The notes under the pieces were generated by a model that saw only the letters and a list, made by a program, of their open reading frames with translations, did not search any database and had not been told where the DNA came from. Below, piece by piece: positions 50,603-60,859 of a DNA stretch of 64,000 bases; position 1 is the stretch's first letter, and each line of letters opens with the position of its first letter. Location of the stretch: positions 1-64,000 of the forward strand of contig JAJFIC010000018.1 of the NCBI GenBank assembly GCA_021775315.1, written 5' to 3'. The stretch is from Paracoccaceae bacterium. GTDB taxonomy: Bacteria; Pseudomonadota; Alphaproteobacteria; Rhodobacterales; Rhodobacteraceae. The position numbers were made by a program, and so were the translations under genes.

Positions 50603-52898
50603 CGTTTTCGCCCCGCTGCGCCTGCACTGCGAACAACACAGCCTCGGCTGTGGCTGGCCCGTTCAGGGCGGGGTAAATTGTGCCATCACCGCAGGCCCGA
50701 ACCGCGTCTGATAGGGCCATAAAGGCAGATACCCCCAGAACGAAGGGCGGCTCACCCACGGCTTTTGACCGATAGACCGTTTTTTCTTTGTTCAACCCGC
50801 GCTTCCATAAGGAAACATTGAACGTCTCCGGGCGGTCCGAGCAGGCTGGGATTTTATAAGTTGACGGCGCGTGCGTGGTCAGGCGGCCTTTATCGTCCCA
50901 GACCAGTTCTTCCGTCGTTAACCAGCCAGCGCCTTGCACATAACCACCCTCGATCTGGCCGATATCCAGTGCCGGGTTCAGCGAGCGGCCCACGTCATGC
51001 AGGATGTCCGTGCGCAAAATCCGGTTTTCCCCGGTCAATGTGTCGATCACCACCTCGGTCACAGCCGCGCCATACGAGAAATAGTAAAACGGTCGCCCGC
51101 GCCCTTTGAGCCTGTCCCATTCAATGTCCGGGGTTGCATAAAACCCATTGGCCGACAGGGAAATCCGGTTGCGATACGCCTCGCCTGCGATTTCGGCAAA
51201 AGTGAATGCCTTGCCTGCGACAATAACCTGACCATCCTCAAAGGAAATATCGCTGGCCTTGACGTTATGTGTGGTTTTCAGAAACAATATCAAACGGTTG
51301 CGCAACTGATCACAAGCAGCCTTGACCGCCATACCGTTCAAGTCGGTCCCGCTGGAGGCCGCTGTGGCTGACGTGTTGGGCACTTTGCCGGTATCCGTGG
51401 CCGTGATTTTTATCGCCTCAATCGGCAGGGCAAACGCATCTGCCGCAACTTGCGCAACCTTAGTGAACAGCCCTTGCCCCATCTCGGTGCCGCCATGGTT
51501 CAGATGCACCGAGCCGTCAGAATAGATGTGGACCAGCGCCCCGGCCTGATTAAGAAATGTCAGGGTGAAGGAAATGCCGAATTTTACCGGCGTCAACGCG
51601 ATACCTTTTTTCAGGATCGGGTTTTTGGCGTTCCATTCCGCGATGGCCGAACGGCGGGCCTGATAATCCGAGGATTTCACCAGCTCGGTCGAAATTTCGC
51701 GAATGACGCTATCCTGAATTTCCTGATGATATGGCGTCGTTTCGCCAGCCTTAGCGCGGAATGACTGGTAATAATTCGCCATCCGGATTTCCAGCGGATC
51801 AGCCATCAGCTCATGCGCAATATGATCCAACACCCGCTCAATCCCAACCGCGCCTTGCGGCCCGCCAAAGCCGCGATAGGCGGTGTTGGAAACGGTATTG
51901 GTTTTTAGGCGATGCGAAACGATGCGCGCTGCTGGCAGGTTGTATGCGTTATCGGCATGCAGCATCGCCCGATCTGCCACGGGCAGCGATAAATCCTGGG
52001 CCCAGCCACAGCGGGCATAATGGGTGAAGGTCACGCCCAGAATACGCCCTTCGGCGTCAAATCCGGCCTGATACTCAATACGAAACTCGTGCCGTTTGCC
52101 GGTGATGATCATGTCATCGTCGCGGTCATAGCGCATTTTGCAAGGAAAGCCGGTTTTCTGCGCCGCGATTGCACATGCTACTGCAAGGGCGTTGCCCTGG
52201 CTTTCCTTGCCACCAAACCCACCGCCCATGCGCCGGATTTCCACCCGAACGGCATTGAACGACAAGCCAAGCGCGCCTGCGACTTTGTGCTGGATTTCGC
52301 TGGGATGCTGGGTTGACGAATGCACCAGCATATCGCCGCCCTCTTGTGGCAGGGCCAGCGCGACCTGACCTTCGAGATAAAAATGCTCCTGCCCGCCGAT
52401 TTCGATCTGGCCTTTGACCCGATGCGGCGCGGCTTTGATCGCCTTTTCCGGCTCGCCCTTAAGAAACTCCAGCGGCTCTTCAAAACAGGAATTTGCCGCA
52501 AGCGCTTGGTCAATCGACAGAATGGCGGGGCGTGTGGTGAAATCGACATTCGCCAGACGGGCAGCTTTGCGCGCGGCAAGATGGCTGTCAGCGATTACCA
52601 TGAATATAGGCTGACCGACATAATGAACGGTTCCGTCCGACAGCAAAGGTTCGTCATGGGCCGACGGTGAAACGTCATTGTCCCCCGGCAGATCAAGCGC
52701 CGTCATCACGGCAATCACGCCGGGCGCATTGCGCACGGGATCAAGATCCATCGCCTCGATCTCGCCAAAGGCAATGTCAGACAGGCCAAAGGCCAGATGC
52801 AACGTTTCCGCCGGTGTCGGGATGTCATCGACATAGCGCGCCGAACCCGCGACATGCAGCGGTGCTGCGTCATGGGGCAGGGATTTGGTCACGCTCAT
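50592..52898 (-). CDS. xdhB: xanthine dehydrogenase, molybdenum subunit
   Basis: 768-residue large subunit that binds molybdopterin and oxidises hypoxanthine and xanthine to urate. N-terminal AHVAGSARYVDDIPTP-like segment (HVAGSARYVDDIPTPAET), then GGFGGKESQGNALAV and NTAYRGFGGPQGAVGIE, both around the cofactor, and the late E-containing motif KAVGEPPFVLGVSAF that carries the catalytic glutamate in the family (GEPP). Overlaps xdhA by four bases (ATGA). Confidence 0.95.
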   Translation of the reverse strand: MSVTKSLPHDAAPLHVAGSARYVDDIPTPAETLHLAFGLSDIAFGEIEAMDLDPVRNAPGVIAVMTALDLPGDNDVSPSAHDEPLLSDGTVHYVGQPIFMVIADSHLAARKAARLANVDFTTRPAILSIDQALAANSCFEEPLEFLKGEPEKAIKAAPHRVKGQIEIGGQEHFYLEGQVALALPQEGGDMLVHSSTQHPSEIQHKVAGALGLSFNAVRVEIRRMGGGFGGKESQGNALAVACAIAAQKTGFPCKMRYDRDDDMIITGKRHEFRIEYQAGFDAEGRILGVTFTHYARCGWAQDLSLPVADRAMLHADNAYNLPAARIVSHRLKTNTVSNTAYRGFGGPQGAVGIERVLDHIAHELMADPLEIRMANYYQSFRAKAGETTPYHQEIQDSVIREISTELVKSSDYQARRSAIAEWNAKNPILKKGIALTPVKFGISFTLTFLNQAGALVHIYSDGSVHLNHGGTEMGQGLFTKVAQVAADAFALPIEAIKITATDTGKVPNTSATAASSGTDLNGMAVKAACDQLRNRLILFLKTTHNVKASDISFEDGQVIVAGKAFTFAEIAGEAYRNRISLSANGFYATPDIEWDRLKGRGRPFYYFSYGAAVTEVVIDTLTGENRILRTDILHDVGRSLNPALDIGQIEGGYVQGAGWLTTEELVWDDKGRLTTHAPSTYKIPACSDRPETFNVSLWKRGLNKEKTVYRSKAVGEPPFVLGVSAFMALSDAVRACGDGTIYPALNGPATAEAVLFAVQAQRGENDGV

Positions 52899-54313
52899 GG
52901 CCGGACCTCAAGCACGCGGGTGTAATTCTGGCCAAGCTGGCTTTCGGCGAAATAGCGCAGCAACAGATTTCGCGCCACCTGCATCCGATAGTCAGCCGAG
53001 GCACGCATATCATTTAGCGGAGCATAATCCTTGCCAAAGGCCTTAAGGGCTGCGCGGATGGTTTCGTCGGTCCAGCTTTTGCCGTTCAGTGCCGCCTCGA
53101 CATGGCTGGCGCGTTTGGGTGTCGCCGCCATGCCGCCAAAGGCGATGCGCGCATCACTGACGAGGCCGTCCTTGATCGCAATGTTAAAACAGCCGCAAAC
53201 AGCGGAAATATCCTGATCGAACCGTTTTGAGATTTTATAACATTTCAGTCGATCGGTCTGGCGCGGTATCGACACCGCTTCGACAAACTCACCCGCTGTG
53301 ATGTCCTGCTGACCATAAGCGACAAAAAAGTCCTCTAACGCCATGTCACGGGTCTCATCGCCCTTGCGCAAATGCAACCTTGCACCCAATGCGATCAATG
53401 CCGGTGGCCCGTCGCCAATGGGCGAACCGTTGGCGATATTGCCGCCGATGGTTGCCGCATTGCGCACTTGGGTCGAGCCAAAGCGGCGAATCATTTCCGC
53501 GAAATCCGGGTGGTATTCCGCGATTACGACCTGCAATTCGGATAAAGTTACCGCAGCACCGATGCGCAATCCGTCCTGCGAAACGTCAATTTGGCGCAAC
53601 TCAGCGACCTGAGACAGCAGACAGGGCTGGTTCAAGTCCACCAACCGCTTGGTCACCCACAGGCCGACATCTGTCGCCCCGCCAATCAGGGTCGCATCCG
53701 GGTTTGCCAGATACCAGTCAGACAGTTCCGCAAGCGTTTTGGGAACATATGCCCCGCCAATGTCGGCCGCAGCGTTCGACGCCAGTGCTGCCAACGCATC
53801 GACGTCATCTTCCAGCCAATCGGGCACTTCAACACCAGCCGCCGCGTCAGCCGCACGGATGATCGGGGCATAACCGGTGCAGCGGCACAGATTGCCAGCC
53901 AGCACGTCGTTGTGGTTGCGATCGCCGTTACGATGGGCAGTTGCCATAGACATCACAAAGCCCGGTGTGCAAAAGCCACATTGGCTGCCGTGGTGATCAA
54001 CCATCGCGGCCTGAACCGGGTGCATTTCACCAAGCGGCCCTTGCAGGCCTTCGACTGTGCGGACAGATTTGCCGTGAAGTTGGGGTAAAAACAGGATGCA
54101 GGCGTTTAGCGTCTGATGTTCAACGGTTCTGTCGGTATCACCTTTGACAAGGCTCGACACCATAACGGAACACGCGCCGCAATCGCCTTCGTTGCAGCCT
54201 TCTTTGGTGCCGGTCAGTTTTTTGCGTTCTCGCAGCCACTCCAACAATGTGCGCGTCGCAGGTTCCCCTGTGATCCGCACGGTCTCTCCGTTTAGAAGAA
54301 ACTCGATTTTCAT
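52895..54313 (-). CDS. xdhA: xanthine dehydrogenase, iron-sulfur/FAD subunit
   Basis: 472-residue small subunit. Two [2Fe-2S] domains (EGCNEGDCGACSV near residue 43; CGFCTPGFVMSM with a CRCTGYAPI pair near 148) and an FAD domain from about residue 190 (LIGGATDVGLWV, TIGGNIANGSPIGD). It passes electrons from the molybdenum subunit to NAD. Located between uraH (137 bases upstream) and xdhB. Confidence 0.95.
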   Translation of the reverse strand: MKIEFLLNGETVRITGEPATRTLLEWLRERKKLTGTKEGCNEGDCGACSVMVSSLVKGDTDRTVEHQTLNACILFLPQLHGKSVRTVEGLQGPLGEMHPVQAAMVDHHGSQCGFCTPGFVMSMATAHRNGDRNHNDVLAGNLCRCTGYAPIIRAADAAAGVEVPDWLEDDVDALAALASNAAADIGGAYVPKTLAELSDWYLANPDATLIGGATDVGLWVTKRLVDLNQPCLLSQVAELRQIDVSQDGLRIGAAVTLSELQVVIAEYHPDFAEMIRRFGSTQVRNAATIGGNIANGSPIGDGPPALIALGARLHLRKGDETRDMALEDFFVAYGQQDITAGEFVEAVSIPRQTDRLKCYKISKRFDQDISAVCGCFNIAIKDGLVSDARIAFGGMAATPKRASHVEAALNGKSWTDETIRAALKAFGKDYAPLNDMRASADYRMQVARNLLLRYFAESQLGQNYTRVLEVRP

Positions 54314-54450
54314 ACCGAAGATTCCGCCGCCTTCTCTGCGTTTTGCCTTATGCAGTTTCGTCCGATGCGACGTAAAACGAAAATTGCGGCTTCCCTCATG
54401 GAACTGGTGGTCAAAGTAAGCAGACTAAATTCAGTGTGACAAGCATTTTG

Positions 54451-54798
54451 TCAGCTGCCCCGATAAGTCGAATAGCCATGCGCCGATAAAAGCAGCGGCA
54501 CATGGTAGTGGCTGTCATCCGAAATGCCAAAGCGCAGGGGGATGATATTCAGGAATTTTGGGTCAGGTAATGGCTGCCCGGTCCGGTCCAGATATTCGCC
54601 CGCGTGAAACACCAGTTCGTATTCTCCGGTTGCGAAAGCGTCTGTATCTAGCAGCGGCGCATCAACGCGCCCATCGGCGTTGGTTTTGACATCAGCCAGC
54701 TTTTCGCGGTCCTTGCCAAGGCGAAAAAGTTCGATGCGCAGACCTGCCGCGGGTTTGCCTGATGCGGTGTCCAGCACATGTGTGGTCAATTTACCCAT
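54451..54798 (-). CDS. uraH: 5-hydroxyisourate hydrolase
   Basis: 115-residue transthyretin-like protein that hydrolyses 5-hydroxyisourate, the uricase product. N-terminal [17 protein letters not shown], the middle RVD-type arginine (GRVDAPLL), the [18 protein letters not shown] end with the diagnostic C-terminal YRGS tetrapeptide. ATG at MGKLTTH with AGGGGGAAG upstream; a longer frame is unlikely. It leads the purine operon, although no uricase or OHCU decarboxylase is present in the window, so these must be elsewhere. Confidence 0.95.
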   Translation of the reverse strand: MGKLTTHVLDTASGKPAAGLRIELFRLGKDREKLADVKTNADGRVDAPLLDTDAFATGEYELVFHAGEYLDRTGQPLPDPKFLNIIPLRFGISDDSHYHVPLLLSAHGYSTYRGS

Positions 54799-54919
54799 TC
54801 TTCCCCCTGAGAATTCGCCCCATTTTGCGGCTCGGGCCAATCTGTTGCATCACGATTGTTTGCGCAACGGATATTTTCGCCCTGTTCCTTTGAGGACCGG
54901 ATGCCTTAGAATTGCGGCT

Positions 54920-57900
54920 ATGACAAATTCCCCACGATTCATCCATTTACGCTGCCACTCGGAATATTCCTTGCTGGAAGGCGCGCTCAGGGTCAAAAAA
55001 CTGGCCGGGTTTTGCACAAGCAACGACATGCCGGCAGTGGCGCTGACTGACACGAACAACATGTTCGCAGCGCTGGAATTTTCGGTCACGGCCGCTGGCG
55101 CTGGAATTCAGCCAATCATAGGCTGTCAGCTTGATCTGGAATTTGAACAAGCCCAACGCCCCGGCGATCAGGCCCCACCACCGCGCCCGCTGGTGCTGCT
55201 GGCCAAGACCGAACAGGGATATGAAAACCTGATGAAGCTGGTGTCGTCGGCCTATCTTGACGCAGGCACTGGATTGGCGCGTGTGCCGCTCGAAAAACTT
55301 GGCGGCCATACTAGCGATGTGATTTGCTTGACTGGCGGGCCGGACGGTCCGGTTGGCAAATTCTTGCAAGACGGGCAATTTGACAAAGCCCAAGCCTTGA
55401 TGACGCGCCTTGCCGAGATGTTTGGCGATCGGCTTTATGTCGAATTGCAACGTCACCCCGGTGAAGACGGCCAGATGATGGCACAGGAACAGGCGACCGA
55501 GCGCGGCTTGGTCGAACTTGCCTATGCAATGAACCTGCCGCTTGTCGCCACCAACGACGCTTATTTTCCGAAACCGGATATGTACGAGGCCCATGACGCC
55601 CTGATCTGCATCGCCGACGGGGCCTATGTGGATCAGCAGGAACCGCGTCGCAAGTTAACGCCGCAGCATTATTTCAAGTCTCAGGGCGAAATGGTTGCCT
55701 TGTTTGCGGACCTGCCGGAAGCAATTGAAAACACGGTTGAAATCGCGCGACGCTGTGCCTTTAAAACCTATACACGCGATCCCATCCTGCCAAAATTCGC
55801 CGATAACGAGGTGGCAGAATTGCGCGCGCAGGCCAATGCTGGGCTGCAGGCGCGGCTTGCGGTCATTCCGCACGCTGTCAGTGTTGAGGAATATCAGGAA
55901 CGTCTGGATTTTGAGCTGGGCGTGATCGAAAGCATGGGCTTTCCGGGCTATTTCCTGATCGTGGCGGATTTCATCAAATGGTCCAAGGACCAAAACATTC
56001 CGGTCGGTCCGGGCCGTGGCTCAGGCGCGGGCTCGTTGGTGGCATATGCCCTGACGGTCACCGATCTTGATCCTTTGCGATACAGCTTGTTGTTTGAACG
56101 CTTTTTGAACCCGGAACGGGTGTCGATGCCGGATTTCGACATCGATTTCTGCATGGATCGCCGCGAAGAGGTGATCGAATATGTGCAGGAAAAATATGGC
56201 CGCGACCGCGTGGCCCAGATCATCACCTTTGGTGCGCTGTTGTCCAAAGCAGCGGTGCGCGATGTTGGGCGGGTTTTGCAGATGCCTTACGGTCAGGTTG
56301 ACCGTCTGTCCAAGCTGATCCCGGTCGAAGGGGTGAAACCTGTCAGCATCGAAAAGGCGCTGGCGGACGAGCCGCGCTTGCGAGAAGAGGTCAAGTCAGA
56401 AGAAGTCGTCGACCGCATGCTGACCTATGCCGGTCAGGTCGAAGGACTGTTGCGCAACGCCTCGACCCATGCTGCTGGTGTTGTGATCGGTGATCGTCCG
56501 CTGGATGAACTGGTGCCGCTTTATAAAGACCCGCGATCCGACATGCCCGCCACCCAGTTCAACATGAAATGGGTCGAGGCGGCCGGATTGGTCAAGTTTG
56601 ACTTTCTCGGCCTGAAAACCCTGACCGTGATCCAGAACGCCGTTGATCTGTTGCGTAAGCGCGACATCGACATCGACATCGGGGCAATCCCGCTTGACGA
56701 CCAAAAGACCTTTGATCTTTATGCCAGCGCCAAAACGGTTGCGGTGTTTCAGGTTGAAAGCTCGGGCATGATGGACGCCCTTGGCCGGATGAAACCCACA
56801 ACGATCGAGGATATCATCGCGCTGGTGGCCCTTTACCGCCCCGGCCCGATGGAAAACATCCCGATGTTTTGTGACGTGAAAAACGACCGCAAGGAACGGG
56901 AATATCTGCATCCGACCATCGATCACCTGCTGGACGAAACCCAGGGGATCATCGTTTACCAGGAACAGGTGATGCAGATCGCGCAGGAAATGGCCGGTTA
57001 TTCGCTGGGTGGTGCTGATTTGTTGCGCCGTGCGATGGGTAAGAAAATTCAGGAAGCGATGGATGCGGAACGCCCGAAATTCATCAAAGGGGCCGCAGAA
57101 AACAACGTCGACAAGAAAAAGGCGACCGAGGTTTGGAACCTGTTGGACAAATTCGCCAACTATGGCTTCAACAAATCCCACGCGGCGGCTTACGGCGTGG
57201 TCAGCTATCAAACCGCGTGGCTAAAGGCCAATTACCCGGTTGAATTTATGGCCGCCGTGATGAATTGCGACATCCACCTGACCGACAAGCTGAGCGTCTA
57301 TATTGAAGAGGTAAAGCGCCTTGAAATCCCGCTGATCCCGCCCTGTGTCAACCGCTCGCAAGCGACCTATTCCGTGGGCGAGGGCGCGATTTATTATGCA
57401 CTGGGCGCGCTTAAAAACGTTGGGGTCGACGCGATGCGCCTGATCGTTGAAGGTCGGGGTGACAAGCCATTTCGCGATTTGTTTGATTTTGCCCGTCGGG
57501 TTGATTTGAAACGTATAGGCAAGCGCCCGATGGAAATGCTGGCCCGCGCTGGTGGGTTTGACCAGCTTGACAGCAACCGCCACAAAGTGCTGGCCAGTGT
57601 GGACGCGTTGGTCGCGTGGTCCGCCGCCGTGCACGAAGATCGCAATTCTGCCCAAGGTGGCCTGTTTGGCGATTCAGGCGAGGATTTGCCAAGCCCACGT
57701 TTGCCCATGCCTCAGGACTGGCTGCCGGTCGAACGGCTGGGTCAGGAACATCAGGCGGTCGGGTTTTATCTGTCAGGCCATCCGCTTGATGACTATCAGG
57801 GCCCGCTGAAACGCAAAGGCGTGCTGACGCTGATCGAGGTGGCCCAACGGGCCGAAGGGGCCAAGGTTGCGGTCAAAATTGCCGGAACTGTATCTGGTCG

Positions 57901-58369
57901 CCAAGAACGCAAATCCGCCCGTGGCAACCGTTTTGCCTTTGTGCAACTGTCTGATCCGACTGGTCTTTTTGAGGTCACGGTGTTTTCTGACACGCTGGAA
58001 AAATACCGCGACCTGCTGGAAGCAGGGGCGAATGTCGTCATGGGGGTCGAGGCCAATACAGAAGGTGATCAGCTGAAATTGCTGGCCCGTTCGGTGCAAA
58101 AGGTCGACACTGCGGTTGCCGATGCCGCCGCAATGGGTTTGCGCGTGATCGTAAACGAACCGGATGCTGTTGGCTCCATTGATCGGGTGCTGGAAGGGGC
58201 CAAAGGCGGAACAGATCGCCGCTCGCGCGGACCGATCAACCTTGTGTTGATGCACCCGGATTTACCCGGCGAGGTGGAAATGACGCTGGGTGAAGGTTTT
58301 CCGGTCAACCCGCAAATCCGAGGCGCGATCAAAAGCCTGCCGGGCGTGGTCGCAGTCGAAGAGTTTTAG
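54920..58369 (+). CDS. dnaE: DNA polymerase III subunit alpha
   Basis: 1149-residue replicative polymerase of the DnaE1 type, normal length. An N-terminal PHP domain (HLRCHSEYSLLEGALRV) is followed by the catalytic palm with MPDFDIDFCMDRREEVIEYV and a PGRGSGAGSLVAYAL motif, then the fingers and helix-hairpin-helix region, and an OB fold near residue 985 (VKIAGTVSGRQERKSARGN). Start at MTNSPRF; the longer in-frame reading upstream runs through uraH on the other strand and has no family match. Ordinary housekeeping gene, divergent from uraH. Confidence 0.95.
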   Translation: MTNSPRFIHLRCHSEYSLLEGALRVKKLAGFCTSNDMPAVALTDTNNMFAALEFSVTAAGAGIQPIIGCQLDLEFEQAQRPGDQAPPPRPLVLLAKTEQGYENLMKLVSSAYLDAGTGLARVPLEKLGGHTSDVICLTGGPDGPVGKFLQDGQFDKAQALMTRLAEMFGDRLYVELQRHPGEDGQMMAQEQATERGLVELAYAMNLPLVATNDAYFPKPDMYEAHDALICIADGAYVDQQEPRRKLTPQHYFKSQGEMVALFADLPEAIENTVEIARRCAFKTYTRDPILPKFADNEVAELRAQANAGLQARLAVIPHAVSVEEYQERLDFELGVIESMGFPGYFLIVADFIKWSKDQNIPVGPGRGSGAGSLVAYALTVTDLDPLRYSLLFERFLNPERVSMPDFDIDFCMDRREEVIEYVQEKYGRDRVAQIITFGALLSKAAVRDVGRVLQMPYGQVDRLSKLIPVEGVKPVSIEKALADEPRLREEVKSEEVVDRMLTYAGQVEGLLRNASTHAAGVVIGDRPLDELVPLYKDPRSDMPATQFNMKWVEAAGLVKFDFLGLKTLTVIQNAVDLLRKRDIDIDIGAIPLDDQKTFDLYASAKTVAVFQVESSGMMDALGRMKPTTIEDIIALVALYRPGPMENIPMFCDVKNDRKEREYLHPTIDHLLDETQGIIVYQEQVMQIAQEMAGYSLGGADLLRRAMGKKIQEAMDAERPKFIKGAAENNVDKKKATEVWNLLDKFANYGFNKSHAAAYGVVSYQTAWLKANYPVEFMAAVMNCDIHLTDKLSVYIEEVKRLEIPLIPPCVNRSQATYSVGEGAIYYALGALKNVGVDAMRLIVEGRGDKPFRDLFDFARRVDLKRIGKRPMEMLARAGGFDQLDSNRHKVLASVDALVAWSAAVHEDRNSAQGGLFGDSGEDLPSPRLPMPQDWLPVERLGQEHQAVGFYLSGHPLDDYQGPLKRKGVLTLIEVAQRAEGAKVAVKIAGTVSGRQERKSARGNRFAFVQLSDPTGLFEVTVFSDTLEKYRDLLEAGANVVMGVEANTEGDQLKLLARSVQKVDTAVADAAAMGLRVIVNEPDAVGSIDRVLEGAKGGTDRRSRGPINLVLMHPDLPGEVEMTLGEGFPVNPQIRGAIKSLPGVVAVEEF

Positions 58370-58417
58370 GCCAATGCTGCAAATCCGCCGTTCAATCCCG
58401 GCCAGAAGGCCGCTGAT

Positions 58418-58630
58418 TTACCAATGAGGCGGTTTCTGATCCGCCAATGGCGCAGAATCACCTGTCGCCAGATCCTCTTCCGCCAGCCGCTCCATCAGCA
58501 TCCGCACCCGCCGGGTCAGCACGTCAATCTCTTGCGCCTGCTGGGCGACCACATCGCTTAGTTCTTCGCTTTGGCGCGCGATATGCGCCATTTGCGTTTC
58601 AAGTTCGGTCAGGCGGCTGGAGTCTGTCAT
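58418..58630 (-). CDS. slyX: SlyX family protein
   Basis: 70-residue coiled-coil protein of the SlyX family, function unknown. Heptad-rich middle (LTELETQMAHIARQSEELSD, VVAQQAQEIDVLTRRVRML) and the diagnostic C-terminus PPHW. ATG at MTDSSRL; an in-frame TTG six codons earlier is less likely. It runs convergent to dnaE with 48 bases between, which contain a small hairpin. Confidence 0.85.
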   Translation of the reverse strand: MTDSSRLTELETQMAHIARQSEELSDVVAQQAQEIDVLTRRVRMLMERLAEEDLATGDSAPLADQKPPHW

Positions 58631-58828
58631 GGCGGTTGCTTCGATCAATTAGGCGAAAAAACTAACATAGGCTGCGTCCTGTTTGCTGACAACCAGCCAC
58701 TATCTGATTTGGCAAAATTGGCTTGCGATGGCTTAATGTCACAAGACAGGATGGCCCGAAATACTATATCGTTAAACCCAAGCGGCGCGCGGCGTCACGT
58801 AACAAGAAAATGTTAAAGGAGTGTTCCC

Positions 58829-59248
58829 ATGATTCTAAGAAGTTTTGCACTAGTTCTGTTTTGCCTGACATTTGCGTCTGTTGCCCACGCACAGACCCGC
58901 GCCGGGATTTTCAAAGACTATACCGAAATGCGCTCGGCCATGGATGACGCGATGACCAGTGCTGACATCACCACAGCGCTGCTGCGGTTTGATGCGGGTG
59001 TGACCAGCGCCGGTGAAACCCTTGATGTGCAAGCCAAATTCGATCAGCTATTCCCCAAAGGCCTGCCAAACACCGCTTTGGTTCGGCGTGATGTGTATGA
59101 CAACGGTTTCAGCCGGGAATTGCTGGTCTATTGGAATGGCACCAAGTATTTATGGGTGTCCATTCTGCTGCATGACCGGCGCACAGAATTGGTCGCCATC
59201 GAATTCAGCGCCAACACCGATTACGACAAGGTCGCGGGCGAATTTTGA
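58829..59248 (+). CDS. hypothetical secreted protein
   Basis: 139 residues. Signal peptide MILRSFALVLFCLTFASVAHA with a normal AHA cleavage site, so the mature part is about 118 residues and periplasmic. I do not recognise the family. The mature part mixes helix (YTEMRSAMDDAMTSADITTA) with a strand-rich C-terminus (LLVYWNGTKYLWVSILL), and has no cysteine after the signal, so it is not a lipoprotein or redox protein. AAAGGAG nine bases before the ATG. A weak promoter-like pair, TTGGCA and TTAATG with 18 bases between, lies at 58709-58738. Not linked to its neighbours. Confidence 0.8.
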   Translation: MILRSFALVLFCLTFASVAHAQTRAGIFKDYTEMRSAMDDAMTSADITTALLRFDAGVTSAGETLDVQAKFDQLFPKGLPNTALVRRDVYDNGFSRELLVYWNGTKYLWVSILLHDRRTELVAIEFSANTDYDKVAGEF

Positions 59249-59341
59249 TCCTCGGTCTAATCCGTGCCAAGCGGCGGTTGAGGTAGGCGGGGATTTCCGT
59301 TAGGAGGCTGGCAACACGCAAGCCTTTTAGCGGATGAGTTC

Positions 59342-60856
59342 ATGGCCAAAGATAAGAAACAGAAAATCCGCCGCCCCAGCGCGCAGACCCCCAAGGGGTT
59401 TCGCGACTATTTTGGCAGCGAAGTCGATCAGCGCAACGCAATGCTGGCCCAGATCGCGGCGGTCTATCATCGCTACGGGTTCGATCCGCTGGAAAGCTCG
59501 GCCGTTGAAACGGTCGAGGCTTTGGGCAAGTTCCTGCCGGATGTGGATCGCCCGAACGAAGGCGTGTTCGCTTGGCAGGAAGACGCTGACGACAACAAGC
59601 CGGGCGATTGGCTGGCGCTGCGTTATGATTTGACAGCACCGTTGGCGCGGGTTTTTGCCCAGCACCGGAACGACCTGCCAACGCCTTACCGGCGTTATGC
59701 AATGGGTCCGGTCTGGCGCAATGAAAAGCCAGGGCCGGGCCGGTTCCGCCAGTTTTATCAATGTGATGCAGATACGGTTGGGTCTGCCAGTGTTGCCGCC
59801 GATGCCGAAATTTGCGCCATGCTGGCCGACACGTTAGAGGCCGTCGGCATTCCACGTGGTGATTACATCATCCGGGTCAATAACCGTAAGGTGTTGAACG
59901 GCGTGCTGGAAACCATGGGGTTGGTGGGCGAAGACACCGCCGCGCGCGATGCAGTTTTGCGCACCATCGACAAGTTCGACAAAGTTGGCGAAAACGGCGT
60001 GCGGGAATTGCTGACCAAAGGGCGGCTGGATGCCTCGGGCGCGTATATCGACGGCGTTGGCCTGACCGATGAACAGGCCGGGCCTGTGATCGCGTTTTTG
60101 ACCTCCAAAGGTGGCGATACTGCCACAACGCTGGCCAATCTGCGCGTTGCGGTCGGCCAATCGCAAACCGGTCTTAGTGGCGTTGACGAACTTGAAACCA
60201 TCGCTGATCTGTTGGCGGCCCAAGGTTATGGCCCAGATCGGATCGAGATTGATCCGTCCGTCGTGCGCGGCCTTGGCTACTATACCGGCCCGGTTTACGA
60301 GGCAGAACTGACTTTTGAAATCCTCGATGAAAAAGGCCGCAAGCGCCAATTCGGCTCGGTCGCTGGTGGCGGTCGTTACGACGATCTGGTGAAACGCTTT
60401 ACCGGGCAGGAAGTGCCGGGAACCGGTATTTCCATCGGTGTTGACCGGCTTTTGGCAGCTTTGCATGCCAAGGGCCGTCTTAACAGTCAGGCGTCGGGGC
60501 CAGTTGTGGTTACCGTGATGGATCGCGACCGGATGGCCGATTATCAGACCATGGCGGCGGAGTTACGCAGTGCTGGCATCCGCGCCGAGGTCTATCTTGG
60601 CAATCCGAAAAACTTTGGTAACCAGTTGAAATACGCCGACAAACGCCAAAGCCCGGTGGCGGTGATCGAAGGCACAGACGAGCATGATCGCGGTGTTGTG
60701 CAGATCAAAGACCTCGCCCTTGGTGCGCGCTTGGCGGCGGAAATGACCACCAACGAAGAATGGAAATCCCAACCCGCACAGATGGAAATCAAGCGCGGCG
60801 ATCTGGTGGACGAGGTGCGCCGTATGATTGCGCGTGCAGAAAACGCGGATGGCTAA
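59342..60856 (+). CDS. hisS: histidine-tRNA ligase
   Basis: 504-residue class II aminoacyl-tRNA synthetase. Motif 1 is near [18 protein letters not shown], motif 2 in [20 protein letters not shown], the histidine-specific motif [12 protein letters not shown], and motif 3 in [15 protein letters not shown]; an anticodon-binding domain follows from about residue 380. First of hisS-hisZ-hisG. Normal for the alphaproteobacterial type. Confidence 0.96.
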   Translation: MAKDKKQKIRRPSAQTPKGFRDYFGSEVDQRNAMLAQIAAVYHRYGFDPLESSAVETVEALGKFLPDVDRPNEGVFAWQEDADDNKPGDWLALRYDLTAPLARVFAQHRNDLPTPYRRYAMGPVWRNEKPGPGRFRQFYQCDADTVGSASVAADAEICAMLADTLEAVGIPRGDYIIRVNNRKVLNGVLETMGLVGEDTAARDAVLRTIDKFDKVGENGVRELLTKGRLDASGAYIDGVGLTDEQAGPVIAFLTSKGGDTATTLANLRVAVGQSQTGLSGVDELETIADLLAAQGYGPDRIEIDPSVVRGLGYYTGPVYEAELTFEILDEKGRKRQFGSVAGGGRYDDLVKRFTGQEVPGTGISIGVDRLLAALHAKGRLNSQASGPVVVTVMDRDRMADYQTMAAELRSAGIRAEVYLGNPKNFGNQLKYADKRQSPVAVIEGTDEHDRGVVQIKDLALGARLAAEMTTNEEWKSQPAQMEIKRGDLVDEVRRMIARAENADG

Positions 60857-60859
60857 CCC

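Noticed and set aside
58398-58411. Small hairpin CGGCC-AGAA-GGCCG between dnaE and slyX
   Set aside because: Only five base pairs and no T-run; too weak to call a terminator.
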